Counted from the first letter of the stretch, positions 8,993-17,433 are shown. The stretch is 64,000 bases of DNA from Collinsella aerofaciens (GCF_015554145.1 NZ_JADNHZ010000010.1:1-64000), one strand, 5' to 3'. Program-made: numbers and translations. Notes: a model not told the origin generated them from the letters alone.

Positions 8993-9925
8993 ATGTCCGA
9001 TTTGATTAAACTGACGCCGATCTTCCACGAGAAGATCTGGGGCGGCCGCCAGCTCGAAACCGTATTTGGTTACGACATTCCCGAGGGTCCCATCGGTGAG
9101 TGCTGGGCCATCTCGGCCCATCCCAACGGCGACTGCCAGATTGCGGAGGGCCCGTATGCCGGCCACACGCTGTCGTGGCTGTGGGCCGAGCACCGTGAGC
9201 TCTTTGGCAACTGCGAGGGCAAGGAGTTCCCGCTGCTTATTAAGATTCTGGACGCCAAGGACGACCTTTCGATCCAGATTCACCCCAACGACGAGTACGC
9301 CGCCAAGCACGAGAACGGCAGCCTGGGCAAAACCGAGTGCTGGTATGTGCTGGACTGCGAGCCCGGTGCCACGATCATTGTCGGCCAGCGCGCGCACGAC
9401 CGCGCCGAGGCCGCGCAGATGATCGAGGACGGCCGCTGGGACGACATGCTCAACGTACTGCCGATCCACAAGGGCGACTTTTTCCAGATTGATTCCGGTA
9501 CCGTGCACGCCATCAAGACCGGCACGCTCATTTTGGAGACGCAGCAGTCGAGCGACGTGACGTATCGCCTGTACGACTACGACCGTCCCGGCACCGACGG
9601 CAAGCTGCGCCCACTGCACATTGAGCAGAGCCTCGACTGCATCGACTTTGATGCCCAGGCTCCGACCGACGGCACGGTGACCGCGCCCGAGGTGAACGGC
9701 GTGACCGAGCTCGAGTCTAACTCCTGCTACACCGTCGATCGTGTGCGCGTCGACGGCAGCAAAACCCTCGACCAGCGCTGGCCCTTCATGTGTCTGTCGG
9801 TCATCGACGGCGAAGGCACCGTCTGCGGCGACCCCGTCCACAAGGGAAGCCACCTGCTGGCCCCGAGCACCGTCAGCTCCATCGACCTCGAAGGCAAGAT
9901 GGAACTGATCATCAGCCACCTGTAG
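8993..9925 (+). CDS. manA: Class I mannose-6-phosphate isomerase
   Basis: Zinc enzyme that interconverts mannose 6-phosphate and fructose 6-phosphate. The 310-residue product is the short form common in Firmicutes and relatives. The metal-site segments are clear: QIHPND near residue 96, LGKTECWY near 113, and GTVHAI near 169, followed by the cupin strand ETQQSSDVTYRLYDY. I start at the ATG at 8993 because GGGGG lies at the right distance; an ATG six bases upstream is too close to that site. It follows gntR and ends just before a class A hairpin. Confidence 0.92.
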   Translation: MSDLIKLTPIFHEKIWGGRQLETVFGYDIPEGPIGECWAISAHPNGDCQIAEGPYAGHTLSWLWAEHRELFGNCEGKEFPLLIKILDAKDDLSIQIHPNDEYAAKHENGSLGKTECWYVLDCEPGATIIVGQRAHDRAEAAQMIEDGRWDDMLNVLPIHKGDFFQIDSGTVHAIKTGTLILETQQSSDVTYRLYDYDRPGTDGKLRPLHIEQSLDCIDFDAQAPTDGTVTAPEVNGVTELESNSCYTVDRVRVDGSKTLDQRWPFMCLSVIDGEGTVCGDPVHKGSHLLAPSTVSSIDLEGKMELIISHL

Positions 9926-9942
9926 GCCACCGGTCCCCAAGC

Positions 9943-10073
9943 GCTCGCCGGGACGGGGCGCGGGGTTTGGTCGCCTGCTCGGACAGTCCTGCTCGCACGG
10001 AGAGCACATTAAGTGCTCTCCGGCTCGTGCGGAACTCGCGATCGACCAAACCCCGCGTCCCGTCCCGGCGAGC
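9943..10073 (+). repeat. Class A variable-stem hairpin, copy 1 (after manA)
   Basis: Arms at 9943-9973 and 10043-10073 form a 31 bp stem with one mismatch. The 69-base insert between them (9974-10042) differs at one position from copy 2 at 12203-12271 when read in the opposite orientation. The insert has its own 9 bp tip hairpin (9999-10021). It begins 17 bases after the manA stop codon and is in sense with manA. No T run follows, so it is not an ordinary terminator. Confidence 0.8.
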
Positions 10074-10094
10074 CTCTGGCTAGTTACGACAATC

Positions 10095-10141
10095 AAAAAG
10101 CAACAAGGGGCTCCCCCGCTCATCAAACGGGAGAGCCCCTC
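10095..10141 (-). terminator. Terminator of the AbiE-like pair
   Basis: AGGGGCTCcCCCG pairs with CGGGaGAGCCCCT, followed on the minus strand by TTGTTGC and T5. The same terminator, in the same orientation and with almost the same flanks, recurs at 12043-12088 on the other side of the gene pair. Confidence 0.8.
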
Positions 10142-10165
10142 ACCATACATAACGAATCAAGGTGC

Positions 10166-10933
10166 CTATAGGTAGACCTTTTCGAGAAACGATAATGTGT
10201 CCTGAAGACGCGCTCTCTCTTTACGATCGGTCTGCCGATTTACATAAGAAGAAAAGTCCGCAAAGAAGTCTCCGGCGTCAGCCCTCATTTGCTCTATTAG
10301 CTCCAAGCGAGCCGAAGGCGGCAACAAACCCGCAAGTCGAACAATATCCGAGCGATGCTTTCGTCGATCTTTATCGTTGCAATGGCGCCCTTCTTCATAG
10401 CTCCTATTGATATCAATGTGTGCACGCATCTTGAGGGGAATGATATGGAGCGCATCGAGCAACGTAATGCCCTCTACGTTCGTTGCGTTGTCGCGAATAA
10501 ATTCGTAGTAGCCATCGTCGAGAATAATTGCCGAAAGACTTGATACGGCCCCGTCAAAGGAAAGAGGTGCCACTTCGCTCGTTTCATCTTCGAGCACAAA
10601 ATCAGGATGTCGGGCGAATAGCTCAATTTGGCCGGGATAGTCTAGGACTTGCCTTGATCCTTCGGGCAAACAGAACCGATAGTAAGTGCACTTTCCATCG
10701 CCGACCTTCCCAGTCTCATATCCGACAGCTTTGATAAATGCCCACAATGCAGTGGCGAATTCAACGCCTTCCCCATCAACAATTACGACGATATCCAAGT
10801 CTTCAGTAGCTCTAAACGAATCGCCCTCATTGTCAAATAGAACGCTGCAGGCCCCTCCACCAATAAGGACGTAACCGCCTTTACAGCCGCTCATGGCATC
10901 GGCAAATCGCTCTATTCCCCTCACTTTTGACAT
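10166..10933 (-). CDS. Nucleotidyltransferase-like protein (AbiEii-like candidate)
   Basis: The 255-residue protein has a glycine-rich nucleotidyltransferase start, YVLIGGGACSVLF (about 19-31), followed by TEDLDIVVIVDG (about 42-53) with the paired acidic residues expected for metal binding. This arrangement resembles the AbiEii/MNT toxin group, but the rest is not clearly recognised. I start at 10933, where AGGAGGACGAT precedes the ATG; the frame is open further upstream. It overlaps the upstream HTH gene by 13 bases, so the two are co-translated. The pair is visibly less GC-rich than its neighbours, which suggests transfer. An abortive-infection or toxin role is inference. Confidence 0.6.
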   Translation of the reverse strand: MSKVRGIERFADAMSGCKGGYVLIGGGACSVLFDNEGDSFRATEDLDIVVIVDGEGVEFATALWAFIKAVGYETGKVGDGKCTYYRFCLPEGSRQVLDYPGQIELFARHPDFVLEDETSEVAPLSFDGAVSSLSAIILDDGYYEFIRDNATNVEGITLLDALHIIPLKMRAHIDINRSYEEGRHCNDKDRRKHRSDIVRLAGLLPPSARLELIEQMRADAGDFFADFSSYVNRQTDRKERARLQDTLSFLEKVYL

Positions 10934-11943
10934 ATCGTCCTCCTGAGCTGTTCGACCGCGTCGAGCAGACGATCTTCTTTGTAATCTGCTTTTGCGCAAG
11001 CAACGTATAAGGAAAACGGGTCGACACACTGCAAACCCGTCGCATCAAAACTAATATCGGACGGCGCGTCCACGGGATACGACCAGACCTCAATCACAAC
11101 TGCCGCCGGTTCGTACCACTGAGCCTCCAGCCATCTGTCGCCCATATGCTCTTTCAAGGCCTCTAGCTGATATTTTTCGAGAGCAATGGTTGGAGCAGAG
11201 TCTTCATGGGCAAGGTCGGACATATAGCTAAGGGCAGACACACCGGAAAGCAGCGCATCAACGGCACGTAGCTCTGTTCTCTCGATAACCTTCTTGAGCC
11301 GGATTCGCTCTAAAACTGGCGTGCGAAGATAGTCCTCAAACCCATCTAGCAACGTCTCGGTCGACAGCCCGGCGTCGCACAATATACGCTTTTTGCCGTC
11401 CCGCATAATCAACCCAGGAGCTATAGCGGCGATTTCCGAAAGATAGCCGCTGACGCTTGCCGCGCTTTTGCCACACAGACGCGCTAGGTCGCCGGCGGAG
11501 CAGTCAACCCATCGTCCCGCAATGAGATTTAGGACGATTCGTTGAGATTGGGGCGAAAGCGGAGCAGCGGGAGAAGCACCCAGCACCTCATCGGAAATAA
11601 CGGCTCCGATAAACGGCAGGAACGCATTTCGCTCATCTCGGATATATGCGATTCCCTCCGAAGAAAGCGCGCGCATAAAACCTAAATCCATAGCATCCCA
11701 GCAAATTACCACCGGGTGAACATCTAACTTGCGCACCGCACTGACGAGATTTCGCGCCGAAATGACACTGGGCGGTTCCTTTGGTTCCGCAACAATAAAA
11801 CGGCCCTGTTTAGACATGCCGAGCCGTGCCAAGCGAAGCGAATACCGCTCAAGATACATGCGAGGAATCTGCATCTCAACTGGCTCCGGGTCGATAGCGA
11901 GCTCTAAAGAGAAGAGTCTTTTTGGGAGGCAGTTTATCAGCAT
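10921..11943 (-). CDS. Winged-helix protein, AbiEi-like candidate partner
   Basis: The 340-residue protein has a predicted helix-turn-helix at about 130-195 (segments QRIVLNLIAGRW and LARLCGKSAASVSGYL). Near the C-terminus, DPFSLYVACAKADYKEDRLL resembles the tail that follows the winged helix in AbiEi-type antitoxins. It precedes and overlaps the nucleotidyltransferase-like gene. I choose the ATG at 11943 with GGTGA upstream; a TTG two codons earlier is possible. A clear promoter lies at 11991-12018. The family call is tentative, and it could be an unrelated regulator. Confidence 0.5.
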   Translation of the reverse strand: MLINCLPKRLFSLELAIDPEPVEMQIPRMYLERYSLRLARLGMSKQGRFIVAEPKEPPSVISARNLVSAVRKLDVHPVVICWDAMDLGFMRALSSEGIAYIRDERNAFLPFIGAVISDEVLGASPAAPLSPQSQRIVLNLIAGRWVDCSAGDLARLCGKSAASVSGYLSEIAAIAPGLIMRDGKKRILCDAGLSTETLLDGFEDYLRTPVLERIRLKKVIERTELRAVDALLSGVSALSYMSDLAHEDSAPTIALEKYQLEALKEHMGDRWLEAQWYEPAAVVIEVWSYPVDAPSDISFDATGLQCVDPFSLYVACAKADYKEDRLLDAVEQLRRTICQK

Positions 11944-11990
11944 GTACAATCACCGTTTTCATTTCGGTTACATTTTAGCGTCCATCTGAA

Positions 11991-12018
11991 ATTATACTGA
12001 ATCGTATAAAATCATCAA
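11991..12018 (-). promoter_or_regulatory. Predicted promoter of the AbiE-like pair
   Basis: On the minus strand, TTGATG and TATAAT are separated by 16 bases. It is the best-matching sigma-70 promoter in this part of the window. A duplicated TTGATGA lies at the upstream edge. Confidence 0.7.
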
Positions 12019-12042
12019 TCATCAAAGCCAAGCGCACCATTC

Positions 12043-12088
12043 AAAACGCAACAAGGGGCTCCCCCGTTCTTTAACGGGGGAGCCCCTT
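12043..12088 (-). terminator. Terminator downstream of pcrA
   Basis: AAGGGGCTCCCCCG and its complement form a 14 bp perfect stem with an 8-base loop, followed on the minus strand by TGTTGCG and TTTT. It duplicates the terminator at 10095-10141, so the two bracket the AbiE-like pair as direct repeats. Confidence 0.8.
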
Positions 12089-12172
12089 GCCATGTCTAAG
12101 TATTCAGCCCACCCGGCCCTCCAGACCAAAAAGCGAACGGGCAAAGCGACGTTCGCAAGCAACGTTATCTAA

Positions 12173-12301
12173 GGACCTGGGCGGGCGTATGGGGCAACAT
12201 CGATCGCGAGTTCCGCACGAGCCGGAGAGCACTTAATGTGCTCTCCGTGCGAGCAGGACTGCCCGAGCAGGCGATGTTGCCCCATACGCCCGCCCAGGTC
12301 C
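12173..12301 (-). repeat. Class A variable-stem hairpin, copy 2 (after pcrA)
   Basis: Arms 12173-12202 and 12272-12301 form a perfect 30 bp stem unrelated in sequence to copy 1. The 69-base insert is nearly identical to that of copy 1. The tip hairpin is GGAGAGCAC, loop TTAAT, GTGCTCTCC. The element ends 7 bases from the pcrA stop codon and is transcribed with pcrA. Confidence 0.8.
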
Positions 12302-12308
12302 GCCGGGA

Positions 12309-15209
12309 TTATGACAGCTTGACGATCGGAGCGAATCCCTTCATGAGCTTTTTGGTCTGGCCGGTCTTTTCGAACTGGACCTCGATCATGTCTCCGGCGA
12401 CCGAGATCACGGTACCCGTGCCAAAGGTCTTATGGCTCACGGTATCGCCCGCGGCAAAGTCCTGCGATGCGCTGGCGCGATCGACCTTGCGCTCCACCGT
12501 CGGGGACACCTTGGACGACGGCTTTTTGGCTCGCGGCGCGCCCGAGCCAAAGGTCGAGGCAACACGGCCGGCGTCGGGCGAGACCCCACGATGGCGCTCG
12601 GTCCCGTAGCTGCTGCCGCCAAAGAAATCGTCAAAGCTCGATCCACCGCGCGAACCGGAACCGCCGGTCGAGCGCGTATGCGAGCCAAACACCTTGCCGC
12701 CATACATATCCGAACCCATGCCCGAGCCAAAGGTGCCGTGACGGTCGCCGCGTTTCTCCCAGCCCGTGCCCTCAAAACCGGCAGAACCGATGCCGCTAAA
12801 CTCGATGTCCTCGAACGGAATCTCGTTGAGGAAGCGCGAGCGCGGGTTGGCAGAAGTCGAGCCGTAGGTGCGACGCGTGGCCGCATAGGTCAAGAACAGG
12901 CGCTTGCGAGCACGCGTAATGGCGACGTAGGCCAAGCGACGCTCCTCCTCGAGCTTGCCCGGATCGTCACTACCGCCAAAGTCGTGCACGTGCGGGAAGA
13001 TGCCTTCCTCCATGCCGGCCACGAACACCGCGGGGAACTCCAGGCCCTTGGCGGAGTGAATGGTCATCATGGTGATGGCATGAGTCTCGCCGGCCAGGGA
13101 ATCCAAGTCGGAGCGCAGGGCCAGCCACTCCATGAGTGCCGGCAGTGCCTTGCAGGTGAGCGGGCCGTAGGTGCGCTCGATCTCGTCGGCATGCACGGCG
13201 CCCGCGGGCAGCTCTGCCGGTGCGGCATAGGCGTTGCCCGCGATAGCGGCAGCCAGGGCATCCTGCGGCGAGAGCGCCGGGGCCGCCAGGTTGTCGAGCG
13301 GATTGGAACCCGCGGCGTCACGCGCGCCAACGAGCGCCTCAAACGAAGACGTGGGCGCAGACGGGCCGGGCTCGGGCGCAGGCGCGCTCACCACAACGGG
13401 CTCGGGCTCAGCGTCGGCAGGCACATCGGCAACACCGGCAGCGCGCAGCTCTTCCAAGCTCTCGAGCGTACCTTCGATATCCTCGTGCGTCTCCTCAAAT
13501 TCGGCAGCGACGCCCAGGAATTCCTGGATGTTCTCGGCGCGGCTCTCGGACTCCATGGTGCCCTCGGCGCGGAAGGCCTGCAGCAGGCCCGTCTTGTCGA
13601 CGATCATCTCGACGACGTCCTTGAGCTCGCCGTCCATGCGACGGCCCTCGCGCACCAGCGAAACAAAGCTCGACAGGCCGTTGCGCACCTTGGCACTAAA
13701 CATGCCCGTCTCGGCTGTTGCGATCTCGCAGGCCTGGAAGAACGAGCAGCGGTTGTCGCGCGCCAGCTGCTCGATCTTTTGGATCGAGGTGGAGCCGATG
13801 CCGCGGCGCGGCGTGTTGATGACGCGCTTTACGCTCATCTCGTCGGCCGGGTTCACGATCATCTTGAGGTAGGCCATGACGTCGCGGATCTCGGCACGGT
13901 CGAAGAATCGCGTGCCGCCCACGATCTTGTAGGGCACGCCCGCGCGCAGGAACATATCTTCGAGGATACGCGACTGGGCGTTGGTGCGGTAGAACACGGC
14001 GATATCGTCGTAGCTCATGCCCTTGGCATGCAGCTTCTCGATCTCGCCGGCAATCCAGCGGCCCTCGTCGCGCTCGTCGCTCGCCTGGAAAGCCTGAATC
14101 TTCTCGCCATCGCCCTCGGCCGTAAACAGGCGCTTGTCCTTGCGCTGCGAGTTATGGCGCACCACGGCGTTGGCGGCGCTCAGGATATGACCCGTGGAGC
14201 GGTAGTTCTGCTCCAGCTTGACGGTCTTGCAGTTTTTAAAGTCCTTCTCAAAGTCCAGGATATTGGTGATGTCGGCGCCACGCCAGCTGTAAATGGACTG
14301 GTCGTCGTCGCCCACGACCATGAGGTTTTGGTACTTGGCGGCCAGCAGGTTGGCGATCTCGTACTGGACGTGGTTGGTGTCCTGATACTCGTCGACGCTA
14401 ATGTAGCGGAAGCGCTCTTGGTACTTGTCGAGCACCTCGGGGCGGGTGCGCAGCAGCTCGAGCGCGCGCACGAGCAGGTCATCAAAGTCCATCGCGTTGG
14501 CGGCGCGCAAGCGGCGCTCCAGCTCCAGGTAGACCTGCGCGGCCTTTTTGTCGTTGGGGCTATCGGCGCTCTTGAGCATGTCCTCGGGGCCGATCATGGC
14601 GTTTTTGGCCGAGCTGATCTTGCTGCGGATCATGTTGATGGGGAACTGCTTTTGCTCGATGCCGAGCGCCTGCATAATGTCACGCACCATGCGCTTTGAG
14701 TCGTCGTCATCGTAGATGGTGAACTGGCCGGTGTAGCCCAGCAGGTCGGCGTCCTCGCGCAGCATGCGCACGCACATGGCATGGAAGGTGCACACCCACA
14801 TGCCGCGAGTGCCGCTGGGAATGAGCGCCGCTAGACGCTCGCGCATCTCGGCAGCGGCCTTGTTGGTAAACGTGATGGCAAGAACCTGCCAAGGCTTAAC
14901 GCCCAGGTCGCCGAGCATATGAGCGATGCGGAAGGTCAGGACGCGGGTCTTGCCCGAGCCAGCACCGGCAAGGACCAGCAGCGGGCCCTCGGTGGTCAGG
15001 ACCGCCTCGCGCTGGGCGGGGTTAAGGCTATCGATATCGACGAGCGGCTTGGCAGGTTTGGGCGCCGGAGCCGGGGCGTCGTAGATGTCGAGCGGAACGA
15101 GCTCGGGCTCCGGTGCAGCGGGGGCGGTGTATGCATCGAGCGGCACGGGTTCCGGCGCAGGCGGCACGGGTACCGCGGCGTTCTTTTCCCAGGGCAAGGG
15201 CTGGGTCAT
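12309..15209 (-). CDS. pcrA: ATP-dependent DNA helicase, UvrD/PcrA type
   Basis: 3'-5' superfamily 1 helicase for repair and replication restart. In the 966-residue product, Walker A is AGAGSGKTRV (about 82-91), motif II VDEYQDTNHVQYE, motif III GDDDQSIYSWRGA, and motif VI VAITRARKRLFLTYA. A C-terminal Tudor-like segment (HKTFGTGTVISVAGD) matches PcrA, where it contacts RNA polymerase. It is about 200 residues longer than usual: there is a Pro/Ala-rich N-terminal extension of about 60 residues and a low-complexity Pro/Glu/Ala insert around 600-690. I start at 15209, preceded by GAGGAG. Confidence 0.95.
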   Translation of the reverse strand: MTQPLPWEKNAAVPVPPAPEPVPLDAYTAPAAPEPELVPLDIYDAPAPAPKPAKPLVDIDSLNPAQREAVLTTEGPLLVLAGAGSGKTRVLTFRIAHMLGDLGVKPWQVLAITFTNKAAAEMRERLAALIPSGTRGMWVCTFHAMCVRMLREDADLLGYTGQFTIYDDDDSKRMVRDIMQALGIEQKQFPINMIRSKISSAKNAMIGPEDMLKSADSPNDKKAAQVYLELERRLRAANAMDFDDLLVRALELLRTRPEVLDKYQERFRYISVDEYQDTNHVQYEIANLLAAKYQNLMVVGDDDQSIYSWRGADITNILDFEKDFKNCKTVKLEQNYRSTGHILSAANAVVRHNSQRKDKRLFTAEGDGEKIQAFQASDERDEGRWIAGEIEKLHAKGMSYDDIAVFYRTNAQSRILEDMFLRAGVPYKIVGGTRFFDRAEIRDVMAYLKMIVNPADEMSVKRVINTPRRGIGSTSIQKIEQLARDNRCSFFQACEIATAETGMFSAKVRNGLSSFVSLVREGRRMDGELKDVVEMIVDKTGLLQAFRAEGTMESESRAENIQEFLGVAAEFEETHEDIEGTLESLEELRAAGVADVPADAEPEPVVVSAPAPEPGPSAPTSSFEALVGARDAAGSNPLDNLAAPALSPQDALAAAIAGNAYAAPAELPAGAVHADEIERTYGPLTCKALPALMEWLALRSDLDSLAGETHAITMMTIHSAKGLEFPAVFVAGMEEGIFPHVHDFGGSDDPGKLEEERRLAYVAITRARKRLFLTYAATRRTYGSTSANPRSRFLNEIPFEDIEFSGIGSAGFEGTGWEKRGDRHGTFGSGMGSDMYGGKVFGSHTRSTGGSGSRGGSSFDDFFGGSSYGTERHRGVSPDAGRVASTFGSGAPRAKKPSSKVSPTVERKVDRASASQDFAAGDTVSHKTFGTGTVISVAGDMIEVQFEKTGQTKKLMKGFAPIVKLS

Positions 15210-15348
15210 GGGCGACTCCTCATCTGACGGACGGCGCGCCTGCGGGCAGCGCCATAGTTTGAGCCGTACCAGTATACCGAGCCGCGCGGACACCGACGCA
15301 AATCACACCACGACTCCGTGCGCCACCGTCAGGCCCGCCCCAGCGGAT

Positions 15349-15381
15349 TTGGCGCAATGGGGTCAGGTTACTTTGCACCAA
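15349..15381. repeat. Short hairpin element S9
   Basis: TTGGCGCAA pairs with TTGCACCAA (one mismatch) around tggggtcaggttact. It is the reverse orientation of S1 at 2997-3027. It lies upstream of pcrA; the gap 15210-15542 otherwise holds the terminator below and a possible minus-strand -10 box (TATACT at 15271-15276). Confidence 0.55.
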
Positions 15382-15455
15382 TCTATTGACAATCACGAAA
15401 CCGCCGATGTCATGGCAGCAGCAGCGAGCGACGGTCAGGGCGAACAAATTGGCAT

Positions 15456-15500
15456 GAAAAGGGGGCGGCATAGACCTTTTGGTCATGCCACCCTCTTTGA
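15456..15500 (-). terminator. Probable terminator of uppP
   Basis: AAAGaGGGTGGCATGACC pairs with its near-complement, with GU or mismatch positions and a TTTT/AAAA loop. The minus-strand side continues CCCCTTTTC. It lies about 45 bases after the uppP stop codon. Confidence 0.6.
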
Positions 15501-15542
15501 ATGACAAGCTGTCGCTCTGGCCGCCGCGCAGCGTCGACTAAG

Positions 15543-16523
15543 TTAAAGGCCGAGCATCGGCTCCAGAACGAAGAAGTATGCGAGCACTACGATGCCCAGG
15601 ATGATGCGGTAAACACCGAAGCACTTAAAGTCGTGACGGCGGACGAAGCCCATGAGCCACTTGATGGCGATGAGCGAAACCACAAAGGCAACAACGCAGC
15701 CCACGCCCAAGATGGCGATCTCGTTGGTGCCGAACGTGCCGCCCTTGATGAAGTACTTGACCAGCTTGAGCGCACTCGCGCCAAACATGACAGGGATGGC
15801 CAGGAAGAACGTGAACTTGGACGCCACCGAACGCGTGCAGCCCAGCAGCAGGCCGCCGATGATGGTAGAACCGGAGCGAGACGTACCAGGCACCAGCGAA
15901 AGCACCTGGAAGCAGCCGATACCCAGCGCAGTCTTCCAGCTTAGATCCTCGAACGTGGCGATGGAACCAAAGTCCAGATTCTCGTCATCGTCCTCATCCT
16001 CAGCGGTGGCCGTGGGGGGCGCCGCAAAGTGCGCACCGGCGGGACGTCCACCCGACACCACAGCACGCGAACCAAACGAACCGGCAACGGCCATTTCCTC
16101 GCGCTTGCTCGCGCGCCAGTTCTCGATCACGATAAACAGCACGCCGTACACAATGAGCGCCAGCGCCACGACGGGAGCGTTGTAGAAATGCTCCTCCATC
16201 CAGTCGTTGAGCGGCAGGCCGATCGCCGCCGCAGGAATGCAACCGAGCACAATCTTGCCCCACAGCACCCAGGTGTCGCGACGGCCCTCCTTGCCCTTGC
16301 TGGGCGAGAACGGGTTGAGCTCGTGGAAAAACAGCACGCAGACGGCCAGAATGGCGCCGAGCTGAATCACGACCAGGAACATATTCCAGAACGTCTCGCT
16401 CACGTTCATCTTGACGAACTCGTCCACCAAGATCATGTGGCCCGTCGACGAAACGGGCAGCCATTCGGTGATGCCCTCGACCAGGCCCATGAAGGCAGAT
16501 TTTAGAAGCTCGATAATATCCAA
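15543..16523 (-). CDS. uppP: Undecaprenyl-diphosphatase (BacA family)
   Basis: Membrane enzyme that recycles undecaprenyl pyrophosphate to the monophosphate carrier for peptidoglycan; loss of it is linked to bacitracin sensitivity in other bacteria. The 326-residue protein shows VEGITEWLPVSSTGH near residue 17 and LVPGTSRSGSTIIGG near 200, the two catalytic signatures. I choose the TTG at 16523 (GAGGGGG upstream), which gives the usual N-terminus DIIELLKSAFMGL; an ATG 69 bases upstream gives an atypical extension. A hydrophilic insert of about 50 residues, with an acidic run EDEDDDEN, interrupts the protein around 140-190. Confidence 0.9.
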   Translation of the reverse strand: MDIIELLKSAFMGLVEGITEWLPVSSTGHMILVDEFVKMNVSETFWNMFLVVIQLGAILAVCVLFFHELNPFSPSKGKEGRRDTWVLWGKIVLGCIPAAAIGLPLNDWMEEHFYNAPVVALALIVYGVLFIVIENWRASKREEMAVAGSFGSRAVVSGGRPAGAHFAAPPTATAEDEDDDENLDFGSIATFEDLSWKTALGIGCFQVLSLVPGTSRSGSTIIGGLLLGCTRSVASKFTFFLAIPVMFGASALKLVKYFIKGGTFGTNEIAILGVGCVVAFVVSLIAIKWLMGFVRRHDFKCFGVYRIILGIVVLAYFFVLEPMLGL

Positions 16524-16772
16524 AGGGACCCCCTCGTTAGACACCCGCCGGTAGATGTTCTGCGGACGATGCGGGCGATGTCCCATTATCAACCGTTGGC
16601 GGTGCGACCGCGCCTACCCTTACCAAAAAACTCGCCCGTTCACAGAATTGCGAGCAGTTAAACCGAAATCCTTGGGTATAACTGCAACAAGATAAAGTGT
16701 CCGGCGGTCAACGCACCCGCGCCCGCCCGACGCACGAGCCCCGCGCCCGTGCGATAGACCAAGGAGGAAACC

Positions 16773-17210
16773 ATGAACGAGGGTTACACCAAGGTATTTG
16801 TTTCACTCGACGGTACTGAGCAGCAGGATTTTGTGCTCGCACGCGCCATCAAGGTCGCCGCGAACAACGGCGCCAAGCTGATTATCGGCCACGTTATCGA
16901 TTCCACGGCGCTCGAGAGCGCCGGCTCCTATCCGGTCGATTTGGTCAACGGTCTGGAGGAGGCCTTTAAGAACTCCATCGAAAAGCAGCTCGAAGAGGCC
17001 AAGGCCAATCCCGATATTCCCGAGGTCGAGGTCATGATACGCGCCGGTCGTATTCGCGAGACGCTCAAAGACGAGATGCTCGACGTGGTCAAGCCCGACC
17101 TGGTGCTCTGCGGCGCTCGCGGCCTGTCCTCGATCAAGTATGCGCTTCTGGGTTCGATTTCGACGTTCCTGCTGCGCAATACCGACTGCGACATTTTGGT
17201 CGTAAAGTAG
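16773..17210 (+). CDS. Universal stress protein, UspA family
   Basis: Small cytoplasmic protein of the Usp fold, probably nucleotide binding. The 145-residue product has the N-terminal strand VFVSLDGTEQ and the C-terminal GARGLSSIKYALLGSISTFLLRN, which matches the G-2x-G-9x-G(S/T) ATP-binding pattern. AAGGAGG precedes the ATG. It is a single gene divergent from uppP; a large GC-rich hairpin and a good terminator follow. The stress that induces it cannot be read from sequence. Confidence 0.92.
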   Translation: MNEGYTKVFVSLDGTEQQDFVLARAIKVAANNGAKLIIGHVIDSTALESAGSYPVDLVNGLEEAFKNSIEKQLEEAKANPDIPEVEVMIRAGRIRETLKDEMLDVVKPDLVLCGARGLSSIKYALLGSISTFLLRNTDCDILVVK

Positions 17211-17223
17211 CGTTGCTCCCACC

Positions 17224-17315
17224 GGCCGCGGGGCCTGCGGGGTTTCCACGGGCACGTCCTCGCCGCGTTGCGGCTGCGGGATGTGCCCTTAGGAAACCCC
17301 TCCCGGCCTCGCGGC
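17224..17315 (+). repeat. Class C nested GC-rich hairpin after the usp gene
   Basis: A near-complete fold-back of about 90 bases starts 13 bases after the usp stop codon. The paired blocks in order are GGCCGCG, GGCC, GGGGTTTCC, GGGCAC and TCC, each with its complement on the 3' side and small bulges between. No T run follows. Only one copy is present, but the placement and size match classes A and D. Confidence 0.65.
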
Positions 17316-17356
17316 CTTCGCAGCCTTACTTCAGCGAGTTGGCTGATAAAAGATGG

Positions 17357-17390
17357 CGTGCCGCCCCGTTTGGGGCGGCACGTTTTGTTT
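17357..17390 (+). terminator. Rho-independent terminator of the usp gene
   Basis: A perfect 11 bp stem, CGTGCCGCCCC with its complement, has a 4-base loop GTTT and is followed by TTTTGTTT. Confidence 0.85.
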
Positions 17391-17433
17391 GGGCTGCACG
17401 TTTTTGTTTTGGGAGATCCATTTGAGCCTCATA

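Noticed and set aside
9943-10073. Class A elements as plain Rho-independent terminators
   Set aside because: None of the three is followed by a T run, and conventional terminators are present separately next to two of them.
12432-14699. Long plus-strand open frame opposite pcrA
   Set aside because: Antisense to all conserved helicase motifs; no family features.
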